From: Pseudoflavonifractor sp. MSJ-37
Lineage (GTDB): Bacteria; Bacillota; Clostridia; Oscillospirales; Oscillospiraceae
DNA length: 64,000 nucleotides
Assembly: GCF_018917965.1 (NCBI RefSeq)
Contig: NZ_JAHLPP010000001.1
Location: forward strand, 868,001 to 932,000
Reading direction: 5' to 3'
Under the pieces are notes generated by a model. The model searched no databases. It had not been told where the DNA came from and worked only from the letters and a program-made list of their open reading frames with translations. Shown here piece after piece: positions 24,974 through 34,446 of this stretch; the first letter of the stretch is position 1, and each line of letters begins with the position of its first letter. Made by a program: the position numbers and the translations under genes.

Positions 24974-27457
24974 TCAATCTAAGGGGTCGGCCTCCGCAGT
25001 CACGGATACGCCCCGATTTTGTTTATCTTTCTGCGCACAGCAGACCAGATGGGCGATCAGCGCCCGCGTCTTTTTGTCGTTCCGTCCGCTCAGCGTCAGA
25101 CGATAGCGGTAGCGGTCATTCACTTTGGCGATAGGGGCGGGGGCAGGGCCTAATACTTCCAGCCCACTGTCTCGACAGGCGGGCTGATGGAGCCAGTCCT
25201 CCAAACTGCTCCGCAGGCGCATACAGGCCCGGAGCACAGCACTCTCCTCCGGTCCGGACGCGCCGATCGTGAATAGATCCCGGAAGGGCGGACAGCCTCT
25301 CAGCCGCCGTGTCTCGATCTCCTGGGCATAAAAGGCGTCATAGTCCTGGGCCGCCGCCGCCAGGATCACGTCGTTCTCCGGCGTGTAGGTCTGGATGACC
25401 GCCCGCCCGGCCTTGGCGCCCCGGCCCGCCCGGCCCACTACTTGTGTGATGAGTGAGAACGTCCGTTCCGCCGCCCGGTAGTCGTCTACATAGAGGGACA
25501 GATCGGCGGCCACGACGCCTACCAGCGTCACATTGGAGAAGTCCAGCCCCTTCGCTACCATCTGGGTCCCCACCAGGATCGGCACCTTCTCCTTCTCGAA
25601 CCGGGAGAGGAGCTTCTCGTGGGAATGGGTAGCAGATATCGTATCAGCATCCATACGCATCACCTCTGTCCCTGGAAAGAGCTGTTCCAACTCCTCCTGG
25701 ACCCGCTGGGTACCGGTGCCGATGAAATTCAAAGTCCCGCCGCAGGAGGGGCAGATCTCCGGCGCTTTCTCCGAATGACCGCAGGAGTGGCACATGAGCC
25801 GCCCGTTGGCCGAGTGATAGGTCAGATATACTGAGCACCGGGGACAGGTAGGTACTTCCCCGCACTCCCCACAGGAGAGCATCCGGTTAGCGCCCCGCCG
25901 ATTGAGGAACAAGATGGACTGTTCTCCCAGAGCGATGTTCCGGGCCAGAGCCTCCCGGAGCGGCCGGCTGATCGACGTGCCGTTGCCCGCCTTCAGTTCC
26001 TGCCGCAGATCGGCGATAGTCACTTGGGGCAATGCCTGCTCGTTGTAGCGGCGGCGGATGGTGAACAGGTGATAGGGGCCGTTTCGGGCCCGGTACATAG
26101 TCTCGACAGACGGAGTGGCCGACCCCAGCACTAAAAGTGCGCCGCGCTGAGCACAGCGGTACTTGGCCACATCCCGGGCATGGTACTTTGGGACCTGTTC
26201 TGAGTGGTAGCTCCCCTCCTGTTCCTCGTCCAGGATCACGATGCCCAGATCGTGGATCGGGGCGAACACCGCCGAGCGGGTACCGATGACTACCTTGGCC
26301 TGACCGGAACGGACTCGCTTCCATTCGTCATACCGCTCTCCCGCCCGGAGCGAGCTGTGGAGCACCGCGATCCCATCACCGAAATGGGCGGAGAAGATCC
26401 GCAGGAGCTGGGGCGTCAGCGCGATCTCCGGGACCAGGACCATAGCTCCTTTCCCTCGTTCCAAGCTGGCCTGGATGAGGCGGATATAGACCTGGGTCTT
26501 CCCGCTCCCGGTGACGCCATAGAGGAGCGCGGCGGCCGGCTTGCCGGACTGAGCCAGCGCATCCAGTCCCTGGAACGCTGCCTCCTGCTCCTCATTGAGC
26601 ACCACCGGACCGGCAGGCTCTACCGGTGTTTCTGATGTTGCCCTGCGGAGGATCTCCCGGCGCTCTAATGTGATGATGCCGCTCTTCTTCAAAGAGCGTA
26701 TGGTCTCCTGAGAGGCGCCTGTGAAATAACAGAGCTCCTTCACCGAGGCCTCGCCCATGGCGCAGAGAAGCTCCATCACGGCATAGCGCATGGGAGCTGA
26801 CTTGCGCCGGGGCGTCACTTGTGCCAAGGCATCTTCTGGCGGGACTGCCAATACAGCGACCCGCTCCGTCTTGTCACCAACGCCCCGGGAGGCACTGGTC
26901 TCCAAGGCCAGGATGCCCTTGTCCTGGAGCATCTTCAAGGCGGGCCCCGGGTCTCGGGTCCCGAAGGCCGCCCGGATGGCGCCCCGCTCCATGCTCCCGG
27001 CGGCACAGATCATCTCCACGATGGACTGGGCGCGGCTGGACTGCCCAGCCGCTTCCCAGGCCGCCTCCCGGTCTACACCGGGAGCCAGCCGGAAGCGGTC
27101 TTGAAGGGAGAAATAGAGTCCGGCAGGAAGCATGGCCCGGGCGGCGTCATATACAGTGCAGAAATACCGTTCCCGCATCCAAATCGCCAGTTTGAGGCTC
27201 TCCCGGTCCAGTACCGGCTGATCGTCCAGCTGGGTCAGGATCGGTTTGCACCTATCTGATACCGTCTCCAATGTTTCGATGGCCAGAACGATCCCCTCGG
27301 TCCTGCGGTTCCCAGCTCCGAATGGGACGATCACCCGCATCCCGGGGCGCAGGCTCTCCTGAAGTTCCGGCGGGATCAGATAGGTATAGGGCTTATCGAT
27401 GGCATAGGTAGCCGCTGAAAGGGCCACCTGAGCGGCCATAGACGCTCCCGTGCCCAT
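24974..27457 (-). CDS. priA: primosomal protein N' (replication restart helicase PriA)
   Basis: PriA recognises stalled forks and reloads the replicative helicase. The 827-residue product has the N-terminal 3'-DNA-end binding and winged-helix regions. The helicase core follows with GVTGSGKTQ (Walker A), the DEEQ variant of the DEAH box in ILDEEQEGSY, and a zinc-binding insertion with paired Cys (CGECGEVPTCPRC, then CHSCGHS and CPSCG). QVVGRAGRGAKAG is motif VI. The ATG at 27457 follows AAGGGGG; a later ATG at 27439 is possible. A hairpin terminator separates it from rpoZ, and coaBC, found between them in Bacillus, is missing. Confidence 0.96.
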   Translation of the reverse strand: MGTGASMAAQVALSAATYAIDKPYTYLIPPELQESLRPGMRVIVPFGAGNRRTEGIVLAIETLETVSDRCKPILTQLDDQPVLDRESLKLAIWMRERYFCTVYDAARAMLPAGLYFSLQDRFRLAPGVDREAAWEAAGQSSRAQSIVEMICAAGSMERGAIRAAFGTRDPGPALKMLQDKGILALETSASRGVGDKTERVAVLAVPPEDALAQVTPRRKSAPMRYAVMELLCAMGEASVKELCYFTGASQETIRSLKKSGIITLERREILRRATSETPVEPAGPVVLNEEQEAAFQGLDALAQSGKPAAALLYGVTGSGKTQVYIRLIQASLERGKGAMVLVPEIALTPQLLRIFSAHFGDGIAVLHSSLRAGERYDEWKRVRSGQAKVVIGTRSAVFAPIHDLGIVILDEEQEGSYHSEQVPKYHARDVAKYRCAQRGALLVLGSATPSVETMYRARNGPYHLFTIRRRYNEQALPQVTIADLRQELKAGNGTSISRPLREALARNIALGEQSILFLNRRGANRMLSCGECGEVPTCPRCSVYLTYHSANGRLMCHSCGHSEKAPEICPSCGGTLNFIGTGTQRVQEELEQLFPGTEVMRMDADTISATHSHEKLLSRFEKEKVPILVGTQMVAKGLDFSNVTLVGVVAADLSLYVDDYRAAERTFSLITQVVGRAGRGAKAGRAVIQTYTPENDVILAAAAQDYDAFYAQEIETRRLRGCPPFRDLFTIGASGPEESAVLRACMRLRSSLEDWLHQPACRDSGLEVLGPAPAPIAKVNDRYRYRLTLSGRNDKKTRALIAHLVCCAQKDKQNRGVSVTAEADPLD

Positions 27458-27490
27458 GCTCCCGCCCCCTTCTGTCTGGATTTCGGAAAA

Positions 27491-27524
27491 GGCAAGCGCC
27501 GGGGCTTCCGCCCCAACGCTTGCC
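27491..27524 (-). terminator. hairpin between rpoZ and priA
   Basis: Two stacked stems, GGCAAGCG/CGCTTGCC (27491-27498 with 27517-27524) and GGGGC/GCCCC, are followed on the minus strand by TTTTCC. It is likely a partial terminator in the operon, just upstream of priA. Confidence 0.65.
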
Positions 27525-27536
27525 CCTTGTCTCTCC

Positions 27537-27734
27537 TTATTCCTCTGCCTGAGGCTCGACCTTGCCGTCAGCCACCTCACGGATGGCCAGCGTCACGGGC
27601 TTGTCCTCCAGATGGATTCCGTTTTCCTCGGCCTCATTGGCGATCTGGCGGGCCCGCTGGGCCACCACGTTCACCAGCATATACCGGCTGGGGATCTGCT
27701 CCAACAGTTTGTTCATAGGGGGATAGAGCATCAT
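27537..27734 (-). CDS. rpoZ: DNA-directed RNA polymerase omega subunit
   Basis: This 65-residue omega subunit helps assemble RNA polymerase around beta-prime. Recognised from SRYMLVNVVAQRARQIAN (about 16-33) and the KPVTLAIREVADG segment, with an acidic C-terminus. The position after gmk repeats the Bacillus gmk-rpoZ pair. The first Met codons are doubled, so the start may be at 27734 or 27731. Confidence 0.93.
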   Translation of the reverse strand: MMLYPPMNKLLEQIPSRYMLVNVVAQRARQIANEAEENGIHLEDKPVTLAIREVADGKVEPQAEE

Positions 27735-27769
27735 AAAACATCAAACTCCTTCTCGTTCAGTTTCAGATA

Positions 27770-28393
27770 TCAGCGGTCTGTGGAAACATCATCCACCAAA
27801 TGGAGGCGGTTCCGGGTCCGACAGTCCTCGGCCGTCATGATGGAGACGATCTCCGCCGCCGCGTCAGACACCTTGTCATTGACCACCATGTAATCATACT
27901 GGGGGATGTGCCGATATTCCTCTCGCGCCTTCTGGAGGCGGCCCTGGATCACGTCCTCCTGGTCCGTGGCCCGGCGGTGGAGCCGACGGGAGAGTTCCTC
28001 GAAGGAGGGCGGGATGATGAAGATCAGCACGGCCTCAGGGCACTTGCTCCGCACCTTGGCCGCCCCCTGGACCTCGATGTCCAGCAGGACATCGATCCCG
28101 GCATCCAGCTTGTCCTGGATGACCTTCAGGGACGTACCGTAGTAATTGCCTACATATTCGGCATATTCCAGAAGCTCGCCTCGTTCGATCATCCCTTCAA
28201 AGGTATCTCGGGAGACGAAGTTATAGTTCACGCCATCCGCCTCGCCGACCCGCGGCTGACGGGTGGTGAAGGACACGGAGAAAAACAAGTTGTCCCGCTC
28301 ACTCATCAACTCAGCGATCACAGTGCTCTTCCCTACGCCGGACGGGCCGGAGAGCACGATAAGCTGGCCCTTGTTCTTTTTCTTTCGTATCAT
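27770..28393 (-). CDS. gmk: guanylate kinase
   Basis: Gmk converts GMP to GDP. The 207-residue product has the P-loop GPSGVGKST (about 16-24), the GMP-binding TRQPRVGE and the NYYGTS segment. The lid and base follow with the RRATDQED region. It begins with a lysine-rich stretch and overlaps remA by 4 bases (28390-28393), matching the yicC-remA-gmk-rpoZ order. Confidence 0.96.
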   Translation of the reverse strand: MIRKKKNKGQLIVLSGPSGVGKSTVIAELMSERDNLFFSVSFTTRQPRVGEADGVNYNFVSRDTFEGMIERGELLEYAEYVGNYYGTSLKVIQDKLDAGIDVLLDIEVQGAAKVRSKCPEAVLIFIIPPSFEELSRRLHRRATDQEDVIQGRLQKAREEYRHIPQYDYMVVNDKVSDAAAEIVSIMTAEDCRTRNRLHLVDDVSTDR

Positions 28394-28659
28394 TCCATAT
28401 CCTCCTCCGGATCAGGGCTGGTCTCCTTCCCGGTCAAACGTCCCGCTACCGTCTCCGGCTGGAGGGCAGAGAGCACGATATGATCACTGTCCATGATGAG
28501 GACGGCCCGTGTCCGGCGTCCGTATGTGGCGTCGATGAGCTGTCCACTGTCCCGGGCCTCCTGTATCATTCGTTTGATCGGCGCGGAATCCGGGCTGACG
28601 ATCGCGATGAGCCGCCCAGCCGATACCATATTGCCAAAGCCGATATTGATGAGTTTCAT
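28390..28659 (-). CDS. remA: RemA-family DNA-binding regulator (DUF370)
   Basis: This 89-residue protein opens with [11 protein letters not shown] and contains [30 protein letters not shown] and the [15 protein letters not shown] segment, the full DUF370 pattern. In Bacillus, RemA binds DNA as a wrapped oligomer and activates matrix and osmoprotection genes; the role here is not known. The ATG at 28659 follows GGAGGG; the frame from 28677 overlaps yicC. A polar acidic C-terminal tail extends beyond the usual length. Confidence 0.9.
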   Translation of the reverse strand: MKLINIGFGNMVSAGRLIAIVSPDSAPIKRMIQEARDSGQLIDATYGRRTRAVLIMDSDHIVLSALQPETVAGRLTGKETSPDPEEDME

Positions 28660-28673
28660 AGACGCCCTCCAGG

Positions 28674-29552
28674 TCACTCGATGTTCTGGATCTGCTCACG
28701 GATCTTTTCGATCTCGCCTTTGATATCCACCACATAGCGGGCAGTCTCGATGTCACTACACTTAGAACCGATGGTATTGGCCTCCCGGTTGAACTCCTGG
28801 ATCAGGAAGTCCAGTTTGCGGCCGATGGGGCCGTCGCCGGAGAGCATATGCTCCAACTGGGACAGGTGGCTGCGCAGACGGACAGTCTCCTCATCCACTG
28901 CCACCTTATCGGCGAAGATGGCCGCCTCCGTGAGGATCCGGCTCTCGTCGATCTGGGTGCTCTGGAGCACGTCAGTCAGCTTGGACTCCAGCTTAGCTCG
29001 ATAGTCCGCCACGATGCCGGGAGAGCGCTCCTCCACCTTTCCGGTGAGGTCTGCGATGACCGCGGCCCGGTCCCGGACGTCCTGGACCAGTTTCCCGCCC
29101 TCGCGGATGCGCATAGCGTCGAAGTCCTCCAAGGCCGTCTCCAACACCTGGCACAGGTCTGCGGCCACCGTCTCCAGATCTTCCGGGTCCTTTTCCACCA
29201 GGAACACATCCGGCATCCGAGAGAGCAGAGACACCGAGATATCGTCCTTCAGGCCATAAGTGTCCCGCAGGTCGCAGAGAGCCTTGTAATAACCATCCGC
29301 CACCGGCTTGTTGACGGAGACGGACACATCGCCGCTCTCAGAAGGACCGATGGTCACGAACACATCTGTCTTACCCCGGGAGATATGGGCCTGGATCCGA
29401 GTTTTGATCGCGTCCTCGGCAAACACATAGATCCTGGGCAGCTTGATGGCACAGTCCAGATAACGGTTGTTGACGGAGCGGATCTCTACGGTGATGGTAC
29501 GGCCGTGGAGGACCGCCTCTCCCCGTCCATAACCGGTCATGCTTTTGATCAA
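28674..29552 (-). CDS. yicC: YicC-family endoribonuclease
   Basis: This 292-residue protein starts with [10 protein letters not shown] and ends with the family's REQIQNIE. The YicC N-terminal domain and the DUF1732 C-terminal domain ([24 protein letters not shown], split here around residue 240, then [11 protein letters not shown]) are both present. The family is linked to RNA cleavage and small-RNA turnover in other bacteria. It heads the long yicC-to-spoVM unit behind a strong promoter. Confidence 0.9.
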   Translation of the reverse strand: MIKSMTGYGRGEAVLHGRTITVEIRSVNNRYLDCAIKLPRIYVFAEDAIKTRIQAHISRGKTDVFVTIGPSESGDVSVSVNKPVADGYYKALCDLRDTYGLKDDISVSLLSRMPDVFLVEKDPEDLETVAADLCQVLETALEDFDAMRIREGGKLVQDVRDRAAVIADLTGKVEERSPGIVADYRAKLESKLTDVLQSTQIDESRILTEAAIFADKVAVDEETVRLRSHLSQLEHMLSGDGPIGRKLDFLIQEFNREANTIGSKCSDIETARYVVDIKGEIEKIREQIQNIE

Positions 29553-29633
29553 AGGGCTTCCCCTCGTTTCTCTTCAAGTCTGTAGATGGGCAGTCGCCTC
29601 GGGCGAGCCGGGACAGCCGACCGCTATCAATTT

Positions 29634-29661
29634 ATTATAACAGGATCGTTCCCGCTTGCAA
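29634..29661 (-). promoter_or_regulatory. sigma-A promoter of the yicC-remA-gmk unit
   Basis: -35 TTGCAA (29656-29661), 16-base spacer, consensus -10 TATAAT (29634-29639). It reads into yicC across an 80-base leader. Confidence 0.75.
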
Positions 29662-29665
29662 ACCC

Positions 29666-30181
29666 TCATTTCCGCAAAGTACGATGGATCCTTCGGATAT
29701 AGAGCCAAATAACGCCGGATAGGCCGTGGTCATAGGCCAGAAAAACCACGTTCCCAGCCAGATAGACCGGCAACGTGCCGTTCAGGACCGCCGGCAGGAG
29801 CGGCAGGAACATGCTCTTCAGGGTCAGCCAGAACAGGGTGAGCACGCCATTGAAGAACGCCAGCTTCAGGAAGGACTCCTTCCACCATACACCGCATCGC
29901 TCCGCCAGAGATTTGACCAGAGGATAGATCCCGAAGAAGAGCAGGTAGAGCAGGGCGCAGCCCTTGTCCGGCACCAAGATCAGGCCCAGCAGTCCTGTAC
30001 AGCCGTAACAGAGAAGCCCGGCCCGGAGACCGCCGCCGGAGACCGCCGCGGCTGCCGGCAGGATGCCGGACAAGGCCGTCAGTCCCAGCCGGCCAGTCGG
30101 CATGACAGACGCCCCGCCCAATACGATCAGAGATAAGGCGGCGAACAGGGCCGTCAGAGCCAGACCACGCGAACGAGACAT
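29666..30181 (-). CDS. multi-pass membrane protein, possibly transporter S-component-like
   Basis: This 171-residue protein is almost entirely hydrophobic with about five or six transmembrane segments and a basic C-terminus. The pattern (N-terminal ALTALFAALSLIVL and an internal glycine-rich loop) resembles substrate-binding S components of ECF transporters, but I see no diagnostic motif, so this is weak. The ATG at 30181 follows GGAGG placed inside the end of the DnaJ gene, which suggests coupling. Confidence 0.65.
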   Translation of the reverse strand: MSRSRGLALTALFAALSLIVLGGASVMPTGRLGLTALSGILPAAAAVSGGGLRAGLLCYGCTGLLGLILVPDKGCALLYLLFFGIYPLVKSLAERCGVWWKESFLKLAFFNGVLTLFWLTLKSMFLPLLPAVLNGTLPVYLAGNVVFLAYDHGLSGVIWLYIRRIHRTLRK

Positions 30182-30182
30182 C

Positions 30183-30794
30183 TCAGTAGCCTCCACAGCC
30201 GCCGCACAGACAGTTCAGACACAGCAGACTGGTACAGCAATCGCAGGAGTCGATGGCCCCGCCGTAGCCGTAAGGACGATAGACCTGTCCCGCGTTCTGC
30301 ATCATGGCCAGTGCCTGGCGGTATTCCCCGTTGGATGGATCCATTTGACAGGCCATCCGGAAGTGCTGCATGGCCTCGTCCAACCAGCCCTTTCGATAAG
30401 CGATGCTCCCCATGAGGAAATGCCACTCAGCATCCTGCGCGGGTGCGGTCCGCAGAAGCTGTTCCGCCCGGATCAGATCGTTCATATCGATCGCCTGACG
30501 GGCCTGCTGATAGACGGTCCCGCCGGGGCGGCTCTGCTGTTGATAGCCGCTGCTCTGCTGGTAGGAATAAGAGGAAGACTGACGTTGGGCCTGATAGCCG
30601 CCGGAGGACCTCTGCTTGGTGATCGTCTCGTAGGCCTCGTTGATCTCTTTCATCTTTTCCTCCGCCAGATCGGCCAGAGGGTTGTTCTGATAGTTGTCCG
30701 GATGATACTTCCGCGCCAGCTCCCGATAGGCTCGTTTGACCTCTTCATCGGTGGCGGACGGGTCTACACCCAAAACACGGTACGGATCGCTCAT
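30183..30794 (-). CDS. DnaJ-domain protein with TPR-like middle and cysteine-string tail
   Basis: In this 203-residue protein, residues 1-60 form a J domain ([16 protein letters not shown], then the HPD motif of KYHPDNY) that should stimulate an Hsp70 ATPase. A Gln/Ser/Tyr-rich linker (about 62-100) leads to a TPR-like pair of helices (about 105-165: [16 protein letters not shown], then the [18 protein letters not shown] segment). The final 20 residues contain seven Cys mixed with Leu and Gly, recalling eukaryotic cysteine-string proteins; lipidation or metal binding is speculation. It overlaps the DUF5685 gene by 4 bases. Confidence 0.85.
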   Translation of the reverse strand: MSDPYRVLGVDPSATDEEVKRAYRELARKYHPDNYQNNPLADLAEEKMKEINEAYETITKQRSSGGYQAQRQSSSYSYQQSSGYQQQSRPGGTVYQQARQAIDMNDLIRAEQLLRTAPAQDAEWHFLMGSIAYRKGWLDEAMQHFRMACQMDPSNGEYRQALAMMQNAGQVYRPYGYGGAIDSCDCCTSLLCLNCLCGGCGGY

Positions 30795-31675
30795 CGTTCC
30801 ATTCTCCTATGCTTGAAAGGATGGTCCCTCCGCCTGCCGTCCCGGTCGGAGACGGACCGCTCTACTGCGGGAAGGCCGAGGAACAGGATGTTCTCTATGA
30901 TGCCCCGCCAGTCTCCCAGCTCCAGCAGGGCACATGCGCCCGCGGCCAGGTTCCTGGAATGGCGCAAGGTCAACTCTATCTCTTCTCTATGCCGCTCCGG
31001 ACCATCCGGAAAACGCAGGAGCAGAGGATTGTAACTCCCGCTGCTCCGGTCCTCCTCCAAATCGTCCAAAGCATCGATCAGGTAGATCCAGCGCCCCACA
31101 TGGTAGAGAAGCTGGTCCATGGACCGGTCCCGGACCTCGCCGCCGCTGATGGGCGCGGCGGCCTGGAGGAGCCGGGCGAAGGTATCCGCAGTCCGGTCCA
31201 GAGAGGGACACCCATCCCGTTCCAAGTCGTGGAGCTCGTCCAGACAGTGTTCCACCGTCTCTGTGAACTCCGGCCAGCGGGCGGCGGCCTTCCGATAGGC
31301 CGGACGAAGCAGACGGGATAGGCATCGGCAACCGATCCGTTCCGGGAACGTACCGTCCAGGATCCCATCCCGGAGCTTCCAGTAAGTCAAGATCACGCTC
31401 TCCCCCGCCGCCGTATCCATGCCGGGGGCCGGCTTCGTACAGGGCTTCCGTCCACACCACAAGCGGGCCGGACAACGGCATCGATACAGTTCGGTCCGCT
31501 CCTCCGCCGGAAGGAGGAGCATGGCCAGGAAGGTGAAGTCATAGTTCAGGAACATCCGGGCCGTCAGTCCGTACTGCCGCCCGATCGTATCGCACAGCCC
31601 GCAGTAGGCCGCACGGTAGTGCTCCCATTCCCACACCTTCAATTCGCGCCGCAGGGGCCTTACGTAGCCGAACAT
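30791..31675 (-). CDS. DUF5685 family protein
   Basis: A 294-residue, mainly helical soluble protein of unknown function. The N-terminus ([12 protein letters not shown], then YCGLCDTIG near residues 24-32) and a Cys-rich patch near residues 60-75 ([14 protein letters not shown]) match DUF5685 and may bind a metal. Several His/Asp-rich helices ([12 protein letters not shown] and [18 protein letters not shown]) give a faint resemblance to helical isoprenoid-type folds, which I regard as unproven. Its stop overlaps the start of the DnaJ gene, so the pair probably works together. Confidence 0.8.
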   Translation of the reverse strand: MFGYVRPLRRELKVWEWEHYRAAYCGLCDTIGRQYGLTARMFLNYDFTFLAMLLLPAEERTELYRCRCPARLWCGRKPCTKPAPGMDTAAGESVILTYWKLRDGILDGTFPERIGCRCLSRLLRPAYRKAAARWPEFTETVEHCLDELHDLERDGCPSLDRTADTFARLLQAAAPISGGEVRDRSMDQLLYHVGRWIYLIDALDDLEEDRSSGSYNPLLLRFPDGPERHREEIELTLRHSRNLAAGACALLELGDWRGIIENILFLGLPAVERSVSDRDGRRRDHPFKHRRMER

Positions 31676-31677
31676 CC

Positions 31678-32100
31678 TCAGTCCAGGATAGCCGTGATGC
31701 AGAAGGCAGTCAGCTTCTTCCGCTTGACGACCCGATTGACAAGCACTGCCGCGATGATCCCCGCCGCGAATCCAACTCCGCCGGCCGCCATAGCATAGGT
31801 CTCATTCTGGAGGAGCCAGCCGACCGCGAAATATCCCACGAAAAAGAGGAACAGCGGAAGCAGATAGACGACCGCGGCGATCCCCAAGACCTGTCCGCTC
31901 TCGCTCTCCACCTGGACGCTGTCGCCAGGCTGGGCATGGATGGGATTGGCGGCCCGGGCAGTCACCTCGCTCTTGACCATCAACTCACTGCACCCGCCCC
32001 CACACTGGGAGCAGTCATGACCGCAGGCGGACTTCCGGGGGACGGCGATCTCCGCCATCCCGTCGCTGAACACTTTCTTCACTGTGGCGATCTGCTTCAT
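31678..32100 (-). CDS. RseC/MucC-like (SoxR-reducing system) membrane protein
   Basis: A 140-residue protein with an N-terminal cytoplasmic Cys cluster (CGHDCSQCGGGC at about 27-38), a small beta-rich portion, and two transmembrane helices (about 72-94 and 100-122). It ends in a basic stretch. The pattern fits the RseC family, found in Clostridia without SoxR. The cluster may hold iron-sulfur or zinc. It is two bases from the DUF5685 gene and downstream of cdaR. Confidence 0.85.
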   Translation of the reverse strand: MKQIATVKKVFSDGMAEIAVPRKSACGHDCSQCGGGCSELMVKSEVTARAANPIHAQPGDSVQVESESGQVLGIAAVVYLLPLFLFFVGYFAVGWLLQNETYAMAAGGVGFAAGIIAAVLVNRVVKRKKLTAFCITAILD

Positions 32101-32145
32101 ATGATCTCGTTCCTTTTTTATTCGATGATATCCTTTTCGTATGAG

Positions 32146-33390
32146 TCAGGCGCGTTTCACATTGACCACGATCTTATAGTCTGTGCCTACGACGCCAACA
32201 TCACTGCTCCCGTCCAGATAGACCTTGACGGGGACGGTCTGACTGCCGCGCCCGGCGTCTTTCAGATCGGCCACCGCACGGAGCTGAGAGGGTATGACGG
32301 CACTCACCGCATCCTCTCTGCCTCGGACTTGGACCTGGATGGACAGCGTCACGGCTTCCGCTGTATAGCCGTCCGGCACGTTGATGAACTGGATGTCGTC
32401 CACCTCCAGCGTCCGGGTGGTCAGCCCGCGGATCTTGACCGTCACAGTGGCCTCGCTGACGCCGCTGACGTTCTCCAACTCCGTACCCACGTCTATCGGG
32501 AAGGTCAGGCTGTCCTGCGTGAACACCTTCTGCAGGTCCACCTGGCCCAGCACGATCTTTTCTACGGAGTCCAGTGCGGACTCGTCGCCGGAGACGGTGA
32601 TGGTCCTGGGGGAGATCTCGATGTCCACATCATCTTGGGCAGCGCCGCCTCCGTCTAGGATATCCACCGTCAACGGGATCTCCTTGAGCTTCACCACAGG
32701 CAGTGTCACATCCACCGTATCCACATTGGCGGTCAGATGGAGGGCATCCATGTCCAGGACCTGTCCATCGAAACCGATCAGCTGGAAGGGCATAGTACCG
32801 GTATAGGTGGCGGACAGAGGCTCGTCGTCCCGGGTGATGACCACCTGAGCGTGGTCCACCTTGTTCACATTGGCCTCTTCCCCGCTGATCGTGATGCTGC
32901 CGGGGGTGATGGAGAACTCGCCCAACTGGAAGCCGTCTGCCACCTCACCATTGAAGAGTCCGCGGATCTCCACCTCACGGTCGGACCGGCGAGCCACGGT
33001 ATAGGAGATGTTCTGCATACTGCCCACGATACTGAAACTGCTCTGCACCACGCTATTTGGTGTGTTGAGCTGATAGCCGGTGGTATAGCTCCCGGCGCTG
33101 GTGACCTTGGACACATCCACCACCGCCGACACGGCTCCCTTCTCCATGAGCTTGAGGGCCACGCTCCGGGTGGCCTTGATCTCCAGATCCAAGGTCTGCT
33201 CCGCGCCCTCGGAGATCATGAGCCCCCGCTCTTCCAGCGCGTCTATATTGGTATAGACCACTGGGATGTTCCGGATGATGTTGATCTCTTCCTGTCCGTT
33301 CTCACTGCCCACGGTCAGCCACAGGAAGAAGGCCGCCACGAAGGACAGGAGGATATAGAGCCATTTACTTTCCTTCATCTTCTCCATCAC
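32146..33390 (-). CDS. cdaR: CdaA regulatory protein CdaR (YbbR domains)
   Basis: This 414-residue extracytoplasmic protein has one N-terminal transmembrane helix (about 10-25) followed by several YbbR-like beta domains, seen as repeated units ending in patterns such as VTISGEEANV, ITVSGDESAL and VTVKIRG. CdaR modulates the diadenylate cyclase CdaA at the membrane. The start overlaps the 3' end of cdaA by 26 bases, as in the usual cdaA-cdaR pair. Unlike in Bacillus, glmM does not follow. Confidence 0.9.
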   Translation of the reverse strand: MMEKMKESKWLYILLSFVAAFFLWLTVGSENGQEEINIIRNIPVVYTNIDALEERGLMISEGAEQTLDLEIKATRSVALKLMEKGAVSAVVDVSKVTSAGSYTTGYQLNTPNSVVQSSFSIVGSMQNISYTVARRSDREVEIRGLFNGEVADGFQLGEFSITPGSITISGEEANVNKVDHAQVVITRDDEPLSATYTGTMPFQLIGFDGQVLDMDALHLTANVDTVDVTLPVVKLKEIPLTVDILDGGGAAQDDVDIEISPRTITVSGDESALDSVEKIVLGQVDLQKVFTQDSLTFPIDVGTELENVSGVSEATVTVKIRGLTTRTLEVDDIQFINVPDGYTAEAVTLSIQVQVRGREDAVSAVIPSQLRAVADLKDAGRGSQTVPVKVYLDGSSDVGVVGTDYKIVVNVKRA

Positions 33391-34252
33391 GGCTCCCTCC
33401 CTTCTTGCTCTTCAGCAGGCTGAACAGCTTGAACTTCTGGCCCTCGTCCGGGGCGCGTTCCGGCAAAAGCTCATTGCGCAGGAGTCGGTCCAGCGTTTCG
33501 GGGGCCAGATGGCGCTTGAGCATGCCACCTACCGCCACAGAGATGGAGCCAGTCTCCTCAGAGACGATGGCCACTACCGCGTCGGTGTGTTCGCTGGCGC
33601 CGATGCCGGCCCGATGGCGCATGCCCAGATCACGGGACAGGTTCACGTTGCCGGACAGGGGGAGCACACAGCCCGCCCCCACGATCCGGCCCTTGCGGAC
33701 GATCACCGCGCCATCGTGGAGCGGCGCTTTGTTCCAGAAGAGGTTCTTCAAAAGCTCACTGCTCACAGAACAGTCCAGCGTAGTACCAGTTTTGATGGAG
33801 TCATCGAAGAGGTTCTTTCGCTCGAATACCATCAGAGCGCCAGTCTTGCTCTTAGACAATGAGGCATACGCCTCCACCGTCTGCTGGATGGCGTGCTCGA
33901 TCTCATCTGGAGCCTCTTCTTTGTCGAACATGTTCCAAAGGCGGTTGTTGCCTACCTGCTCCAGCACCTTGCGGATCTCCGGCTGGAACAGGACCACCAG
34001 AGCCACGACGCCCCACTCGACCACCCGGCCAAGGAAGAAGCTGACTGTGTTCAGGCGGAGCATCTGGGCCACCCAGAGGGCGGCCAGCACCAGGATGACC
34101 CCCTTGGCCACCTGCCCGGAACTGCTTCGGCGGACCAGCATGATGATCTTGTAGATCACGAAGGTCATGATCCCGATGTCGATCAGATCCGTGATATGGA
34201 TCAGACGCAGATAGTTCAACAGTTCCTGCGCGAACTGGTACACATATTCCAT
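33365..34252 (-). CDS. cdaA: diadenylate cyclase CdaA
   Basis: CdaA makes the signalling nucleotide c-di-AMP, which controls potassium and osmolyte balance. The 295-residue protein has three N-terminal transmembrane helices (about 15-85) and a DisA_N domain with both catalytic motifs: DGAVIV (about 178-183) and MRHRAGIGASE (about 210-220). The C-terminal tail is basic. A consensus promoter precedes it, after a leader of about 75 bases. Confidence 0.95.
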   Translation of the reverse strand: MEYVYQFAQELLNYLRLIHITDLIDIGIMTFVIYKIIMLVRRSSSGQVAKGVILVLAALWVAQMLRLNTVSFFLGRVVEWGVVALVVLFQPEIRKVLEQVGNNRLWNMFDKEEAPDEIEHAIQQTVEAYASLSKSKTGALMVFERKNLFDDSIKTGTTLDCSVSSELLKNLFWNKAPLHDGAVIVRKGRIVGAGCVLPLSGNVNLSRDLGMRHRAGIGASEHTDAVVAIVSEETGSISVAVGGMLKRHLAPETLDRLLRNELLPERAPDEGQKFKLFSLLKSKKGGSRDGEDEGK

Positions 34253-34335
34253 AGATGTTCTCCCATCCTGGCAGTAGGGCCAGCTTGTGGTGGACAGATG
34301 CTCCGTACCGAAACATCCGTCCCTCCGTTCAAATC

Positions 34336-34364
34336 ATTATACTGTTTTTCCACGCTGATGGCAA
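34336..34364 (-). promoter_or_regulatory. sigma-A promoter of cdaA-cdaR
   Basis: -35 TTGCCA (34359-34364), 17-base spacer, consensus -10 TATAAT (34336-34341). The remainder of the 34253-34446 gap contains an imperfect hairpin (CGGCCGGAA/TTCCGGCCG, about 34390-34425) after the desulfurase gene, without a U-tract. Confidence 0.75.
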
Positions 34365-34446
34365 TACCCTCCGCAGATAGGGAGCGGCCGGAATACCACT
34401 GTGACAGCGTGTTTTCCGGCCGATTCGTAAAATATTTTCAAAAAAT

